From Temnothorax longispinosus (Eukaryota > Arthropoda > Insecta > Hymenoptera > Formicidae): 64,000 nt of DNA. The notes beneath the pieces are model-generated. The model was not told the origin of the DNA, ran no database searches, and was given only the letters and a program-made list of their open reading frames with translations. Each line of letters opens with the position of its first letter. Position 1 is the stretch's first letter. A program made the position numbers and the translations under genes. The stretch spans positions 248,001-312,000 of the forward strand of contig NW_027269992.1 in assembly GCF_030848805.1 (NCBI RefSeq), written 5' to 3'. Positions 1 to 11,219 of the stretch are shown here, one piece after another.

Positions 1-124
1 CTTGCTATGTTTCTAAAAATCAATCGGTTTCAATTGTATTAACGACAGGCATGATAAATTGCTTATGCCCATTGGAATATGGTATAACAACGCATTTACT
101 TTTAATCATATCCAATAGGCAACC
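1..124. other. Flank of BEL/Pao element
   Basis: AT-rich sequence before the 5' LTR. I see no gene or repeat in it. No convincing target duplication links it to the sequence after the 3' LTR at 7272. Confidence 0.5.
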
Positions 125-598
125 TTGAGAATCTAACGCTCGCAAAGTGAAAGCGAGCGTTGGAAATATTCGAGAACGCTCGATTTGCTCTAAAACGCGT
201 TTATTTGCCTTCCCCCCGTTTTTTTTGGTGTTTTCGCTCGCGCCCGGAACACAGGTGCACATCGCGTGATCGCTCGTACTGCGACCAATAGTCTGGTCGC
301 TCGACGATTTGGAGCCAATCAGCGTTTCGAAATTTCCTCGCGGAAAAGTTCGGAGCTCCGGCCGCAATCGCTTCGCTTGCTCCGGCCGGGAGCTCAGTGA
401 GCCAAGTGCGCCCTAGCAATTCGTACGCGACACTAATTGTCGATATCGAAAACGGAGCCGAATCGGAGCGAATTGTAATAGCGAGTGCTGTGTAACGAAC
501 TTTAAATAAATTGACTGTTACATTTTCAAAAACGAGAACCTAATTATTTGTGCTGTCCTCGGCGCGCCGCGCGAGAAACAGGAGCGGTTTACTTAACA
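125..598 (+). repeat. 5' LTR of BEL/Pao element
   Basis: About 474 bp, matching 6802..7271 along its length from TTGAGAATCTAACG to the AACA end. The 3' copy is preceded by TG, so the original start was probably TGTTGAG; here those two bases read CC. Differences between the LTRs include an 8-bp gap near 330 and scattered substitutions. Confidence 0.85.
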
Positions 599-602
599 TT
601 TA

Positions 603-620
603 ATGGTCCTTCGAGCCGGT
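603..620 (+). other. Putative primer-binding site
   Basis: TGGTCCTTCGAGCCGG begins a few bases after the 5' LTR end, where a tRNA primer site is expected. It resembles primer sites I know from BEL elements. The priming tRNA was not determined. Confidence 0.6.
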
Positions 621-825
621 AGTGCTAACTCAAAAACCGGCATAGACAGTTCGACCGCCTCCATAGTGATCGCGTTGTGCTCCGAGACAGACGGACCATC
701 GCGCCCGCTCGACTCGCTCGCAAAACGGAGTTCGCCGTCCGAACCGTCGCACATCGAATCTGATTCCCGGTTCATCGGGTACTCCGCGATACGCGTTCGT
801 GACTCCGTGGCTCACTCTGTACATT

Positions 826-1350
826 GAGCGCTCTGCACCCGCTCTCCTAAATATTGGTGCCCTGTGAATTGTGAAGTGCTTCGGAGGCTCCTGTGCGACC
901 TCCAGCAACCGTATCATCGCGATACGCATCCGCCGCCCGACCGGCGCCCTGCCTTGAGACGTGCTGTACGTCCCTGCTTCCCGCGAGTATCGCCCTGCTG
1001 CTCGCCGCGGAAACGCATAAGAGAGAAACGCGTCTTCGCTCTTCTCGATCGACGAACCCGAACGCTCTGCACCCGCTCACTTAAAGATAGGTGTCCACCA
1101 GTGTTGAAAAAGCCCGGTGCTACCCGGCTTCGCTCTGCTCCGGAGGCTCCTGCGTGACCTCCAGCGGAACGTATCGTGCTGAGATACGCTCACCGCCGCC
1201 CGACGGGCGCCCTGCCTTGAGACGTGCCTGACGTCTCTGCCTCCCGCGAGTATCGCCCTGCTGCTCGCCACGGAGTCGCAAGCGGAGACGGGCCAGACGT
1301 TCCTGCCTCCCGCGAGTATCGCCCTGCTTCTCGCCGCGGAGTCTTCAAGA
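826..1350 (+). repeat. Tandem duplication in BEL leader
   Basis: A block of about 230-290 bp occurs twice (826-1056 and 1057-1350) with a partial third copy. Shared landmarks are CTCTGCACCCGCTC, GGAGGCTCCTG, CGACCTCCAGC-like text and CGCGAGTATCGCCCTGCT. The last landmark appears three times, near 983, 1245 and 1312. The copies lie upstream of the gag frame and look non-coding. Confidence 0.75.
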
Positions 1351-1383
1351 GCGCCTTCGCTCTTCAATCTGATTGACACACAG

Positions 1384-3915
1384 GTGTCAGATCCTCGCCT
1401 ACAAGATCCAACCATCTCGCTGACATGTCTCTGGATCTCAAAAAAGCGATCGCTGATAAACTTTAAAAAGCTTTCCAAAGCTCAGGTCACTCTCCCAAAG
1501 ACGAAGGGGAAACTGACAAATTTGGAAGGCCTCTGGGAGAATGTTCGAGCCCTCCACGTCCAGCTGCTACAGACGGCCACCCCGGAGAAGAAGTCGACTT
1601 CCTACTTCTAACAATACGACCTTCTTGCCGCCGAGGAAGCCTACTTCGACGCGGCGAATCATCTCCACGAGATCATCGGTAAATTAAGTAACGACGCCCC
1701 GAGCGCGCCGTACCGAGGTAACGAATCATCTTATCGCGACGCGCACTCCGGCATGTCATTGCATCTGCCTCGTATTTCGCTTCCAAACTTTTCGGGTGCT
1801 TTCCCGGAATGGGAAAATTTTCGGGAAATTTTTGAGTCACTCGTCGACAAAAACGAGTCCCTCACGAAGACTCAAAAATTACATTACTTAAAGGCGAGCC
1901 TCTCCGGCGAGGCTGCCGTGTTAATTAATAATATTCATATTTCTGACGCGAACTACGAGGCAGCGTGGCAACTTCTTCTCCACGAGTACGACAACCGTAA
2001 CGCGATTATTCACGCGAACATCCATTCTTTCGCCGACTTACCAAAAATGAAAACCGAGAATGTTACCGAATTGAAAAAACTTCGCGATAGCGTGTCAGCG
2101 GCTCTCGCCGCTTTAACGAATCTCGATCGTCCTGTCGATACGTGGGACGACCTCCTAGTTTACATTATATCGCAAAAGTTTAGTCCGCGAACGCGCAATG
2201 AATGGAATTTGAAGCGAGGCGATACGGATGCATACCCCACGTATAAGGAGATTCATGACTTCATGACTCCTCGCATACGCGACCTTACGGATTATCCGTC
2301 GCAATTCGACTCCGCGTCGAGCAATACGCGCGGAAACAAATCTCGTACGTCGATTAATAATGTGTCGCCCGTCAAGTGCGTCCGTTGTTCCGGAAATCAT
2401 AGTCTGACAAAGTGTGATAAATTTCTAAGTTTGCCGATTGAGCAGCGTCGACTCGTAGCGCGACAGCATAAATGTTGCTTCAATTGCTTGAGAACCAAGC
2501 ATTATTTAAAGAATTGTCCGAGTAAAGGACGTTGCAATCGATGCCGTCAAGCCCACCATTCGCTGCTTCACAGCGAGGGTATAGCCGCGATTAATTCGCC
2601 GTCCTCCGCGCCGTCAGCTGTGTCTGTCGCCGCTGCTCCCGAGCCTCCGGCCGCGCCCTCCGCATCCGTTCAAACCGTACATGCTATTCGAGATGTAACG
2701 CAACCGCCTCATGTACTTCTCGCCACTGCGTATGTTAATCTAAGTACTATCGAGGGCCGCACATTCAAAGTACGTGCGCTACTAGATCAGGGCTCGACAT
2801 ACAGTTTCATATCCGAATCTCTTTGTCAGACTATGCGAACCAAGCGTCATCGTGCCGCGTTAAAAATACATTGCTTCGGAGAGAAATTTAATGGAGTCGC
2901 GCGATCTCAAGTTAATCTCACGCTCGCGCCATGCGACAAACAGGGACCGATATTCCCATTTTCGGGCTACGTATATCAACGAATTACTTCGTACACAGCC
3001 TCTCAAACAAAGCCAGCCGCAATGTGGCCGCATCTACGCGATTTACCGTTAGCAGATCCCGATCCCTCATGTAATCGCCCGATTCATGTACTAATCGGCG
3101 CGGATTTATACGGTTCTCTGCTGCTCGACGGCCTTCGTCAAGGCCCGGTCGGCACCCCGACGTGCCAGCTTACTGTTTTCGGATGGATCGTCTCCGGTCC
3201 TGCCGGCACCGCGCGCCCAGCCGGAGAGTCCGCTTCCGTTTTGAATTGCGTATCCTGCGAGGATACGAATTCATTGATCCAAAGTTTTTGGGAGGATGAA
3301 AGTATCCCCTCTCAAAATCCTCTCACCGAAGAGGAAGAACGTTGCGAAAATCATTTTGTTAGTACGCATTCTCGCGATTCTCAAGGACGTTACATTGTTC
3401 GTTTGCCTTTCAAGAACGGCCCCCCTCACATAGGCGACACTTTTCGAAAGGCTTCTTTCTTATACTCCAAAATGGAGCGCCGACTCTCGCAGAAACCCGA
3501 GATCGCCGCTCAGTATCACGATTTCCTCAAGGAATACGAATCCATGGGGCACATAGAAGAGGTACGCGACGACGAGCCCTCTCAATACCCCCCGGTGTAC
3601 ATTCCGCATCATTTCGATTTGCGCGAATCGAGTACGACTACTAAATTACGCGTCGTGTTTAACGCGTCGAGCAAATCGGACGATAAAACCACTCTCAACG
3701 ATTTCTTAATGGCGGGACCAAAGCTACAACAAGACATCGCTGCAATAATTTTACGTTGGCGACTATCCCGTTTCGTATACATGGCGGACATCGCGAAGAT
3801 GTTCCGTCAAATACGCATACGTCGTGATGACGCGGATTTCCAACGAATTCTTTGGCGCCCTCCCGCAAGTCTGTTGATTCGACTGTATCGCTTGCTCACC
3901 GTGACTTACGGCTAA
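1384..3915 (+). pseudogene. BEL/Pao gag-protease-RT (N-terminal part), broken
   Basis: One reading frame runs through this span but a TAA at 1609-1611 cuts the gag N-terminus from the main 720-residue ORF at 1753. After the stop come: a DUF1759-type gag block (LPNFSGAFPEW, LHYLKASLSGEA); CCHC-type knuckles around 2380-2570 (CVRCSGNHSLTKC, CCFNCLRTKHYLKNC); a proline/alanine linker; an aspartyl protease of DUF1758 type with the active-site string LLDQGSTYSF; and the start of the reverse transcriptase (LRVVFNASS, YMADIAKMFRQI). Near 3860-3915 the frame slips and ends inside the RT fingers/palm. Either change alone would prevent a normal polyprotein, so I call it a pseudogene. Confidence 0.88.
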
Positions 3916-4784
3916 AAGCTATCGCCATTTCTCGCGCAGCGCTGCCTTCTTCAATTAGCTCGTGACGAATGTAAATATTTTCCCGACGCGGTTTCAATAA
4001 TCGAAGAATCGACCTACGTCGATGACGTTCTTTTCGGAGCAGACGACCTTCGGTCTCTGCTCGAAAAACGCAAGCAATTTGTCGGACTAATGAATCGCGG
4101 ATATTTTTCCCCCCGAAAATGGGCCGCGAATCCACCCGAACTGTTGACGGATATCCCGGAGGACCAACGTGAATCCTCGGACTATCCGATCAATCGCGAT
4201 GACACGCTCAAGGTTCTCGGCCTGTCTTGGTCACCGCATGACGACTCGTTTACCTTTGTAATCTCGCCTTACGCCGTAACTGTTTATACTAAACGCTCCG
4301 TTTTATCATTTATTGCAAGGTTATATGACCCCCTCGGATGGGCGTCGCCGATCGTCATCGCGGCCAAGATGTTGATGCAAGAGCTCTGGCTCTGTAAAAT
4401 TGATTGGGACTCTCCCATCCCCGATCTTTTACCTCATTGGATTAATTATTGTACGGATTTGCCTCATATCAGTGAAATACGCATTCCCCGATAGACAGGG
4501 ATGCGTCAAGATAAACTCGACGTGGAATTACACGGATTCGCGGACGCGTCCATTCGAGCTTACGCTGCGGTCGTTTACCTTCGAATCGTGCACTCTACCA
4601 CGAATATTTAGGTGACCCTCCTCGCGGCCAAAACGAAGGTCGCGCCGTTAAAAACCGTCAGCGTTCCGCGATTAGAACTTAACGCTGTCGTTCTATTAAC
4701 TCGGTTGCTAGATTGAGTAAGAAATTCCCTGCGCTTTCCGCGAGCGTCATCATTCGGATGGACTGACTCCCAAATCGCATTGGC
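3916..4784 (+). pseudogene. BEL/Pao RT palm and RNase H remnants
   Basis: Continuation of the polymerase in shifted frames. The RT active-site motif YVDDVLFG is readable near 4016-4040. The open stretch 4090..4494 carries the RT connection typical of BEL elements (LYDPLGWASP). It stops at 4494, and RNase H is readable only as short pieces in other frames up to 4784, with at least two further breaks. The integrase frame that follows begins with the tail of this domain. Confidence 0.8.
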
Positions 4785-6614
4785 TTGGATTCAGCAACAT
4801 CCATCGCGATGGAATTCCTACGTCGCGAACCGAACGGATCTGCACGCGTCTCCGAGGTGCAGATGCGCCTTCCGTCAGTACGTTGGCAGCACGTCCGCAC
4901 GCACGACAATCCTGCCGACTGCGCTTCTCGCGGCTCTACCGCTGTCGATCTCGTACACCATGAATTATGGTGGGTAAGCCCCCCGTGGCTTAGAAAATCC
5001 CCGGCCTCGTGGCCGATTCTCCCGATTCCTACCGGAAAGGAAATTTTGCAAACGGTATCTTCCGAAGCGCGCAAAGCTACCGTTCATCTCGTCGATCCAA
5101 CTCCTGAGTGGGAGCTGCCCACCTCGTGCTCAAGCTGGATCCGACTTCTCCGTATTACCGCGTACATTCGCCGTTTCGTGCAAAACTTAAAAAATAAAGT
5201 CGCCTCATTGACGATCGTCAAGTCGCCTTTGACCGCAGAAGAAATCCACGAAGCTTCGGTCTTTTGGCTTCGATCGGTACAAGCGACCTGCTTTCCTGAT
5301 GACTTGAAGGCCTTAAAAGCTCATGTCACCGTATCGAGAACAAGTCCATTACGCTCTCTCCACCCATTTATCGGAAAAGATTTACTAATCCGGCTGGGCG
5401 GGCAGCTCGAAAACTCAGCGCTGAGTTACAATGAGCGACACCCGGTCATACTCCCGCGACATCATATTTTTGAACTTTTGATCGATCAAGCTCACCGACA
5501 CTTCCTCCATGGAGGGACACAACTCACGCTTAGATGTCTCCGTCAGACATATTGGATAATTTCGGCGCGAAACATGATCAAGTCTCACATCCATAAATGT
5601 GTTACCTGCCTTCGATACTCCGTGAAAACGCCGACGCAATTAATGGGTGATCTCCCGAATCCACGAGTCAATCCCTTTCCTCCTTTCTCTCACACGGGCA
5701 TAGATTACGCCGGACCGATGATTATTACCCCCGTGGTCGGCCGTGGTCAAAGGGGGAGCAAACATTACGTGGCGGTCTTCGTTTGTCTCGCCACTAAAGC
5801 GATCCACCTCGAGTGTGTCGAGGATTACTCCTCCGAGGGATTCCTTGCCGCATTTCATCGGTTCGTCAGTCGACGCGGACTGCCATCGGACATGTACAAC
5901 GATAATGGCACGAACTTTCGGGGTGCCGACCGCGAGCTACAATGCAGCTTTTTTTCGCTTATGAACGACCCTTCCCTCAAAGAAATCCTCGCGAATGACG
6001 GTGTGAAATGGCATTTCGTGCCCCCGGCGGCACCACATTTCGGCGGGCTTTGGGAGGCTGGCGTTAAAAGTTTTAAGCACCACCTCAAGCGGGTGATCGG
6101 TGCTCGTACCCTGTCTCGCTCGGAATTCGTGACTATTTTATGTAAGATAGAGGCGTGCCTCAACTCTCGACCGATTTTGCCCCTCAGCGACGATCCGTCC
6201 GACTTTACCGCGTTGACGCCTGGTCATTTCCTCATCGGTCGACCGCTCACCAGCGTACCGGAGGAATCATTACTCGAAATCAATGCGAATCGGTTGTCGC
6301 TATGGCAACACGTGCAACTCATGGTCGAACAGATCTGGCGTTCTTGGTCGTCGGACTACTTACATTCATTGCAACAGCGCGTCAAATGGACCGAATCTCA
6401 CGATAATCTCAAGGTCGACGAGTTAGTTTTACTAAAAAATAACCTTCTTCCTCCTTCGAAGTGGGAACTTGCAAGGATTCAACAAGTCCATCCCGGATTT
6501 GACGGTCGCGTTCGCGTCGTTATATTACGCACTGCCAATTCCGAATTGAAACGACCAATAACACAGATCTGTCGGTTACCGGCGTCTATCGGGCCCACGG
6601 AGCCCGTAGAATAA
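4785..6614 (+). CDS. BEL/Pao integrase segment
   Basis: A 609-residue open frame with no internal stop. Its first part is the end of RNase H (NPADCASRG). It continues with an H2C2 zinc-binding region (ending HKCVTCLRYS) and the integrase core. All three catalytic acidic residues are present: Asp in GIDYAGP, Asp in NDNGTNFRG, and Glu in FGGLWEAGVK. A DUF5641-like C-terminal region follows (VDELVLLKNNLLPPSKWELA). The annotated Met is only the first one in the open stretch; the native protein would be a cleavage product of the polyprotein. The preserved domain contrasts with the broken RT and RNase H just upstream. Confidence 0.85.
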   Translation: MDSATSIAMEFLRREPNGSARVSEVQMRLPSVRWQHVRTHDNPADCASRGSTAVDLVHHELWWVSPPWLRKSPASWPILPIPTGKEILQTVSSEARKATVHLVDPTPEWELPTSCSSWIRLLRITAYIRRFVQNLKNKVASLTIVKSPLTAEEIHEASVFWLRSVQATCFPDDLKALKAHVTVSRTSPLRSLHPFIGKDLLIRLGGQLENSALSYNERHPVILPRHHIFELLIDQAHRHFLHGGTQLTLRCLRQTYWIISARNMIKSHIHKCVTCLRYSVKTPTQLMGDLPNPRVNPFPPFSHTGIDYAGPMIITPVVGRGQRGSKHYVAVFVCLATKAIHLECVEDYSSEGFLAAFHRFVSRRGLPSDMYNDNGTNFRGADRELQCSFFSLMNDPSLKEILANDGVKWHFVPPAAPHFGGLWEAGVKSFKHHLKRVIGARTLSRSEFVTILCKIEACLNSRPILPLSDDPSDFTALTPGHFLIGRPLTSVPEESLLEINANRLSLWQHVQLMVEQIWRSWSSDYLHSLQQRVKWTESHDNLKVDELVLLKNNLLPPSKWELARIQQVHPGFDGRVRVVILRTANSELKRPITQICRLPASIGPTEPVE

Positions 6615-6801
6615 CATTAAACTAGACTATTTTGTTCCTCATTAGATTTAAGAACATTGTGCAAAATATTGTAAGTTCTCAAGTGTAAATAGTGTATATA
6701 AATAAATGTATCATAAGACTTCAGCTATCATTGCGTGCGCACTTATGCTACCTCGTTCAACCCCGTTTGTTTCGCATATTGAATACGAGGCGGGCGGCAT
6801 G
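6615..6801 (+). other. BEL/Pao 3' untranslated region
   Basis: Follows the integrase stop. It contains AATAAATG near 6700 and ends in a purine-rich GAGGCGGGCGGCA just before the 3' LTR, the expected place for a polypurine tract. Confidence 0.5.
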
Positions 6802-7271
6802 TTGAGAATCTAACGCTCGCAAAGTGAAAGCGAGCGTTGGGAATATTCGAGAACGCTCGATTTGCTCCAAAACGCGTTTATTTGCCTTCCCCTCGTTTTT
6901 TTTTGTGTTTTCGCTCGCGCCCGGACCAGAGGTGTACATCGCGTGATCGCTCGTACTGCGACGAATAGTCTAGTCGCTCGACGATTTGGAGCCAATCAGC
7001 GTTTCTCACGTCTCGAAATTTTCTCCCGGAAAAGTTCGGAGCTCCGGCCGCGGTCGCGTCGCTTGCTCCGGCCGGGAGCTCAGTGAGCCCTAGCCATTCG
7101 TACGCGACACTAATTGTCGATATCGAAAACGGAGCCGAATCGGAGCGAATGTAATAGCGAGTGCTGTTTAACTAACTTTAAATAAATTGACTGTTACAAT
7201 TTCCACGAGAACCTAATTATTTGTGCTGTCCTCGGCGCGGCGCGCGAAAACCAAGAGCGGTCCACTAAACA
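6802..7271 (+). repeat. 3' LTR of BEL/Pao element
   Basis: Matches 125..598 from TTGAGAATC through AAACA. TG at 6800-6801 may be the true LTR start. Confidence 0.85.
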
Positions 7272-7290
7272 AACAGAATGAATAATTTTT

Positions 7291-8135
7291 GGTAAAAGTT
7301 TACAATAACTTACACAGCTCGGATTACTTTGACCTTGACATATGTTGTCAAGGACATAATACTGAATAACTTTTCCTTATAACTTAATCGGCGGTCGCTT
7401 TTTATTAAAAAGTTATTAACAAAAAAAGTTTGGCGACCTCAACGATTTCAATGACCTTGATATATGTTGTCAAGGTCATGACCCCGAGTGACCTTCAGAA
7501 GGTTTTATCCGTTGCTCGTTATTCGTTAAAAAGTTATTAACAAAAAAAGTTTGGAAAATACGTAGGTTAGATGACGCGCTTTACAAGTATTTAACTGTTT
7601 AAAGCGCGTCACTAATCTACATAGGTTAGATGACGCGCTTTAACAGTATTTAATTGTTTAAAGCGCGTCAACTTACCCATGCGTAAACTATTTCGGAGCT
7701 ACCGCACCTCCCTTGAAAGCAGGGGGGGTGTGGGTGAACCTCGGTTTGCGTGAAAGTATATGCGTGAACTATTTCGGGGCTACCGCACCTCCCCCGAAAG
7801 CGGGGGATGTGGTTGAACCTCGGTTCGCGTGAAAAGTGTATGCGTGAACTATTTCGGAGCTACCGCACCTCCCCCGAAAGCAGGGGGGGTGTGGGTGAAC
7901 CTCGGTTCGCGTGAAAAGTGTATGCGTGAACTATTTCGACATATATATTAGTCATTTATGCCTTCCAATACTCAAAATAGCTGCTATATTTTTCAAAATT
8001 TTTTTGTTTATAACTTTTTAATAAGCAGCGACCGCCGACTAAGTTATAAGGAAAAGTTACTCAGTATTATGTCCTTGACAACATATGTCAAGGTCAAAGT
8101 AATCCGAGCTGTGTAAGTTATTGTAAACTTTTACC
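7291..8135. mobile_element. Non-autonomous TIR transposon, 8-bp TSD
   Basis: The ends are inverted copies of each other for about 140 bp, from GGTAAAAGTTTACAATAAC to the mirrored end at 8135. Flanks are TAATTTTT at 7283-7290 and again at 8136-8143, an 8-bp target duplication as made by hAT or P-type transposases. There is no coding region. The interior holds the minisatellites listed separately. It lies inside the left end of the pogo-like element. Confidence 0.75.
7563..7935. repeat. Minisatellites inside the TIR element
   Basis: Two adjacent arrays. First, two copies of a unit of about 57 bp that is itself a hairpin (TGACGCGCTTTA ... TAAAGCGCGTCA). Then three copies of a unit of about 80-90 bp beginning ATGCGTGAACTATTTCGG and containing CTACCGCACCTCCC and GTGAACCTCGGTT. 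A shorter direct repeat (AAAAAGTTATTAACAAAAAA) occurs at about 7405 and 7530. Confidence 0.8.
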
Positions 8136-8354
8136 TAATTTTTTTAAAAATTTATTTATTTTTGCATCTCTTATTTTAAAAAATATCTGTTGCGTTATTT
8201 AATATTATAAAATTGTAAAATGAAGATACTTTTATTCTGAATGTACTTATAATTCTTTAAACAATATTGTAACAATTTTAGCGCTAACTAAAAATTTCTG
8301 AATTTATTCATCTGTGTGTGCGTGCGTGCGTGTGTGTGTTTTATAAAATATTTT

Positions 8355-8613
8355 ATAGCGAATTCGGGCGCTAGTGCACACTGAGTGCGCACTAAAGCTT
8401 GTTTATAATCTAATTCTTATATTTAAAGTAGCTTAAATACACATTTAAAAACTTTTTAGCCAATAAAACAATCTGTTATATCTATATGGATGCTGTACAA
8501 ATCATTTTACAGACTAATAAGTATTTAAGATGATCTGTAAATATAACAATTGATTAAGAACAAGCCTTAGTGCGCACTCAGTGTGCACTAGTGCAACCGT
8601 CCGAATTCGCTAT
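8355..8613. mobile_element. MITE with ATAGCGAATTCGG ends
   Basis: A 259-bp element. The left end ATAGCGAATTCGG is mirrored at 8601-8613. A second inner pair matches: CTAGTGCACACTGAGTGCGC with its inverse near 8566-8594. A TA duplication is possible if the terminal TA is target. It is AT-rich inside and non-coding. Confidence 0.65.
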
Positions 8614-8882
8614 TAGTTTTAGATCTCGCGATAGTAGATCTCGCGAGGCTGGCTCCGACGCGCGACGCTCGGCGACCGGACTTGATGGTGGGGCGAGCGC
8701 GCAGCGGTTCTTATGCCCGGTCTTCGTGCCCGAACGTCCGGACCCTATTGATGATATTCCCCATAAGACCATACGTGTTGACAGCGTTCCCTAGAATGCA
8801 TAAGAATATTTATTACAAATATTAGTAATAAATATTATAATTATTTATCTAGATAACAATATCTTTTACTTACGAACAATTC
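8614..8882. other. No gene seen
   Basis: A GC-rich stretch (8620-8790) then AT-rich sequence downstream of the transposase. I see no supported gene. Confidence 0.5.
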
Positions 8883-10492
8883 TTATATTTCATAGTATTT
8901 ACAATCATGATATTCCTCAAAGAAATGATGCATACAAAAATATTTTTTGCACCAGGAACAACGTATTATGGCAGGTGCATCACATATGGAACAGCGTGGT
9001 ATTTCTTGTACATCTTTTCCAGAGAAACAAAAATCTACTGGATTTTCAAACTGTGGTGGCCGTTCGTCGATATAGCCACTTTTGAACCAAGCGTATTTAA
9101 AAAAATTATGGAATCGTGGAGAGGACAGCTGTATATGCGTTAAGGATTGTAATTTAATGACATTATTTCTTAAATGTAAATTGATATCATAATTTAACAA
9201 TGTAACGCGATCACTAAATGTCCTCACAAAGTTCTTCCATACTCTAAACCCATAAACATCAAGAGGTTGAATCATTGCTGTGGTTTTTTTTGGTATTGTT
9301 AAAATCCGTACATATTTATCTTTAGATGGCATAAACTCTTGTAAGTTCGCAGGACAATGTCCGCTCCAAGAGTCTAGTAATAACACACTGAAACTTCCAG
9401 TTGCGGGTAAAAAAACGTTTGTGAACCAAGATTGAAAGTGTTGTGTAGTCAGTTTGCCTGATTTCGATGCTGCGATGAAAACATTTGCAGGCCTGAACAA
9501 AGTCGCTTCTACGCGTGGTCCAAAACTTCCACTGGCCTCTTTCAATACCAAATAAAGAGGTGATTGTAATTGTCCACTTGCAGAAATTGTAGACATAATG
9601 GTGTAGCTGTGTGTCATTGCTGATTGTGATTTAACTACACTTTCGACTGTTTTAACACCTTGTGTCGTTAACGTTCTGCCTGAATGTACTTCCAAATTAA
9701 ATCCACTTTCGTCTGCATTATATATATTTGTACATCAAAAACATCTATAAATGATTTTACAGAGCCTATGAATTCTTGGCACGCAATTTGTAATTGTTCT
9801 TGATTTTTCTTGGATGAACGATTTACAAATTTTGTTATTTTCCTTGACACTATTCCGTGTTTTCTTTTAAAATTTAATATCCATGTTGCTCCTGCTTTAA
9901 AATGAGGAAGATTAATTTCCTCTTTTGCTTCTAGCGCCCATTGTCGCAGATCTAAATCATGCATAATGCTGTTTTTGTCGTTAGCGTCTTTGAATTTGTT
10001 CAAGACGTATTCAGAAATGTATAATAGTTTTTCTCTATGAGTACCACCTCTTTGTAGGGAGAGTTCCCATTTATACAGCTGCGGCAAGGACTTTACCTTT
10101 TTAAAGCGATGTTGGACTGATGATAAACTGTAACGTCCCTTTTTTCCACTTTTCCAGAATTCAACAGCTCTTCGTTTATAGTTATTATTTACAATTTTGT
10201 ATTCTTCCGATGTACAATTATCTTCTCCCTCATCTTCATCCAGTTCTTCTACTTCTTCTATTTCGTCAGCTGCGACAAATTCTGCCTCGTGTAAGTCCCA
10301 ATAATTCTCAAATTCTAATGTAGTGTCGGTCTGCATAGCAAATGATATGTCATCCATTGAATTTTTTATAATATTCTTTATAGTATCATGCAATTCAATT
10401 TCTTTATCATTTGTAAGTGTTTGTGGAATATTTGAAATTTGGAATAAAACCATTAACATATTGAGAACATTCGCAGGATTTACACGTAACAT
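8883..10492 (-). pseudogene. Pogo-like transposase, one frameshift
   Basis: Two overlapping frames (10492 to 9668, then 9695 to 8883) together cover one transposase of about 540 residues. The N-terminal part has an acidic stretch and a CENP-B/Tc5-type helix-turn-helix (ATWILNFKRKHGIVSRKITK). The DDE_1-type catalytic residues lie in ADESGF, LLLDSWSGH and TAMIQPLDV, so all three Asp are present. The C-terminus has closely spaced Cys/His (CSICDAP, CSWCKKYFCMHH) that would fit a small zinc-binding fold. The break lies in a TATATATA run at about 9719-9728, right before the first catalytic Asp, so a 2-nt slip explains it. Otherwise the protein looks intact. Confidence 0.8.
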
Positions 10493-10667
10493 TTTGGTTT
10501 GTTAAGATAAAAATATGCACTTTTTCTGAATTAAAATTTTTTACAATCTTTTATACTTGTATGAATCGTTAAACTCGTGGTACTTATACTAAAACTATGC
10601 GCAATATTTCCGACTTATATAAAGCCTTATTATCTTATTTATATCTTCTTTATATCAGAATCTTCCG
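10493..10667. other. 5' flank of pogo-like transposase
   Basis: AT-rich sequence upstream of the transposase start on the minus strand. It may hold the promoter; no motif is convincing. Confidence 0.35.
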
Positions 10668-11047
10668 AATATGGAAAATTACTGCAAAATAATCTCACGT
10701 ACAACGTGTGTGATTACACATTGCATTGCACTAGACGTAAATGAGCAATATGCACATGTACATTGCACGTTGTACAATATACACATTGCAATATGATCAT
10801 ATTGTTTATATATTACACGTACATCATATTGCATATTTTCACGTAAATGAACGATATACACGTGGCATAATATAATCGCTTCTGTTAGGTAACACAGTAT
10901 ATTGTATTAAGTGCATATCGCTCATTTATGTCTAATCACAATGCAGAGTAGTCACGTACGTTGTACGTGAAGATAGTCACGTACGTTGTAGGTGAAGATA
11001 GTCACATACGTTGTACATGAAGATATTTTGCAGTAATTTTTCATATT
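10668..11047. mobile_element. Foldback MITE in the pogo-like end
   Basis: AATATGGAAAATTACTGCAA at the left is mirrored by TTGCAGTAATTTTTCATATT at the right. Inside, ACGTACAACGTG-type palindromes recur, including three near-identical units of about 26 bp (AGTCACGTACGTTG) at about 10950-11025. No coding content. Confidence 0.6.
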
Positions 11048-11219
11048 TAAAATTGTTACAATATTGTTTAAAGAATTATAAGTACATTCAAGATAAAAGT
11101 ATCTTTATTTTACAATTTGATAATATTAAATAACGCAACAGATATTTTTTTAAATAAAAGATGCAAAAATAAATAAATTTTTGAAAAAAATATTCGTTGC
11201 GGTTAATACACATAAATGT

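Larger units (their letters stand above)
125..7271 (+). mobile_element. BEL/Pao LTR retrotransposon, degraded
   Basis: A nearly full-length element of about 7.15 kb in plus orientation. Order: 5' LTR, primer site, leader with internal duplications, gag with zinc knuckles, DUF1758-type protease, reverse transcriptase, RNase H, integrase, 3' LTR. Protease before RT and integrase last, with a DUF1759-type gag, is the BEL/Pao arrangement. Coding capacity is broken by an in-frame TAA at 1609-1611, a frameshift near 3860-3915, and several breaks between 4494 and 4785. The two LTRs are similar but not identical (point changes and an 8-bp indel), so it is not a recent insertion. No target duplication is recognisable; its 3' end abuts a pogo-like element. 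Confidence 0.88.
7272..11200 (-). mobile_element. Pogo-like DNA transposon with long inverted ends
   Basis: Sequence 8137-8283 is repeated in inverse at 11047-11190, and a transposase gene on the minus strand lies between. The left end is split by a separate TIR element (7291..8135); the few bases left of that insertion still resemble the outer right end. Other inverted-repeat elements sit at 8355..8613 and 10668..11047. I could not fix the outermost ends or a TA target duplication. Inverted ends of about 150 bp are long for pogo elements. Confidence 0.6.

Noticed and set aside
1077..1478. Minus-strand open frames over the BEL leader
   Set aside because: They mirror the leader tandem repeat (SRAILAG repeats) on the strand opposite the element and carry no domain.
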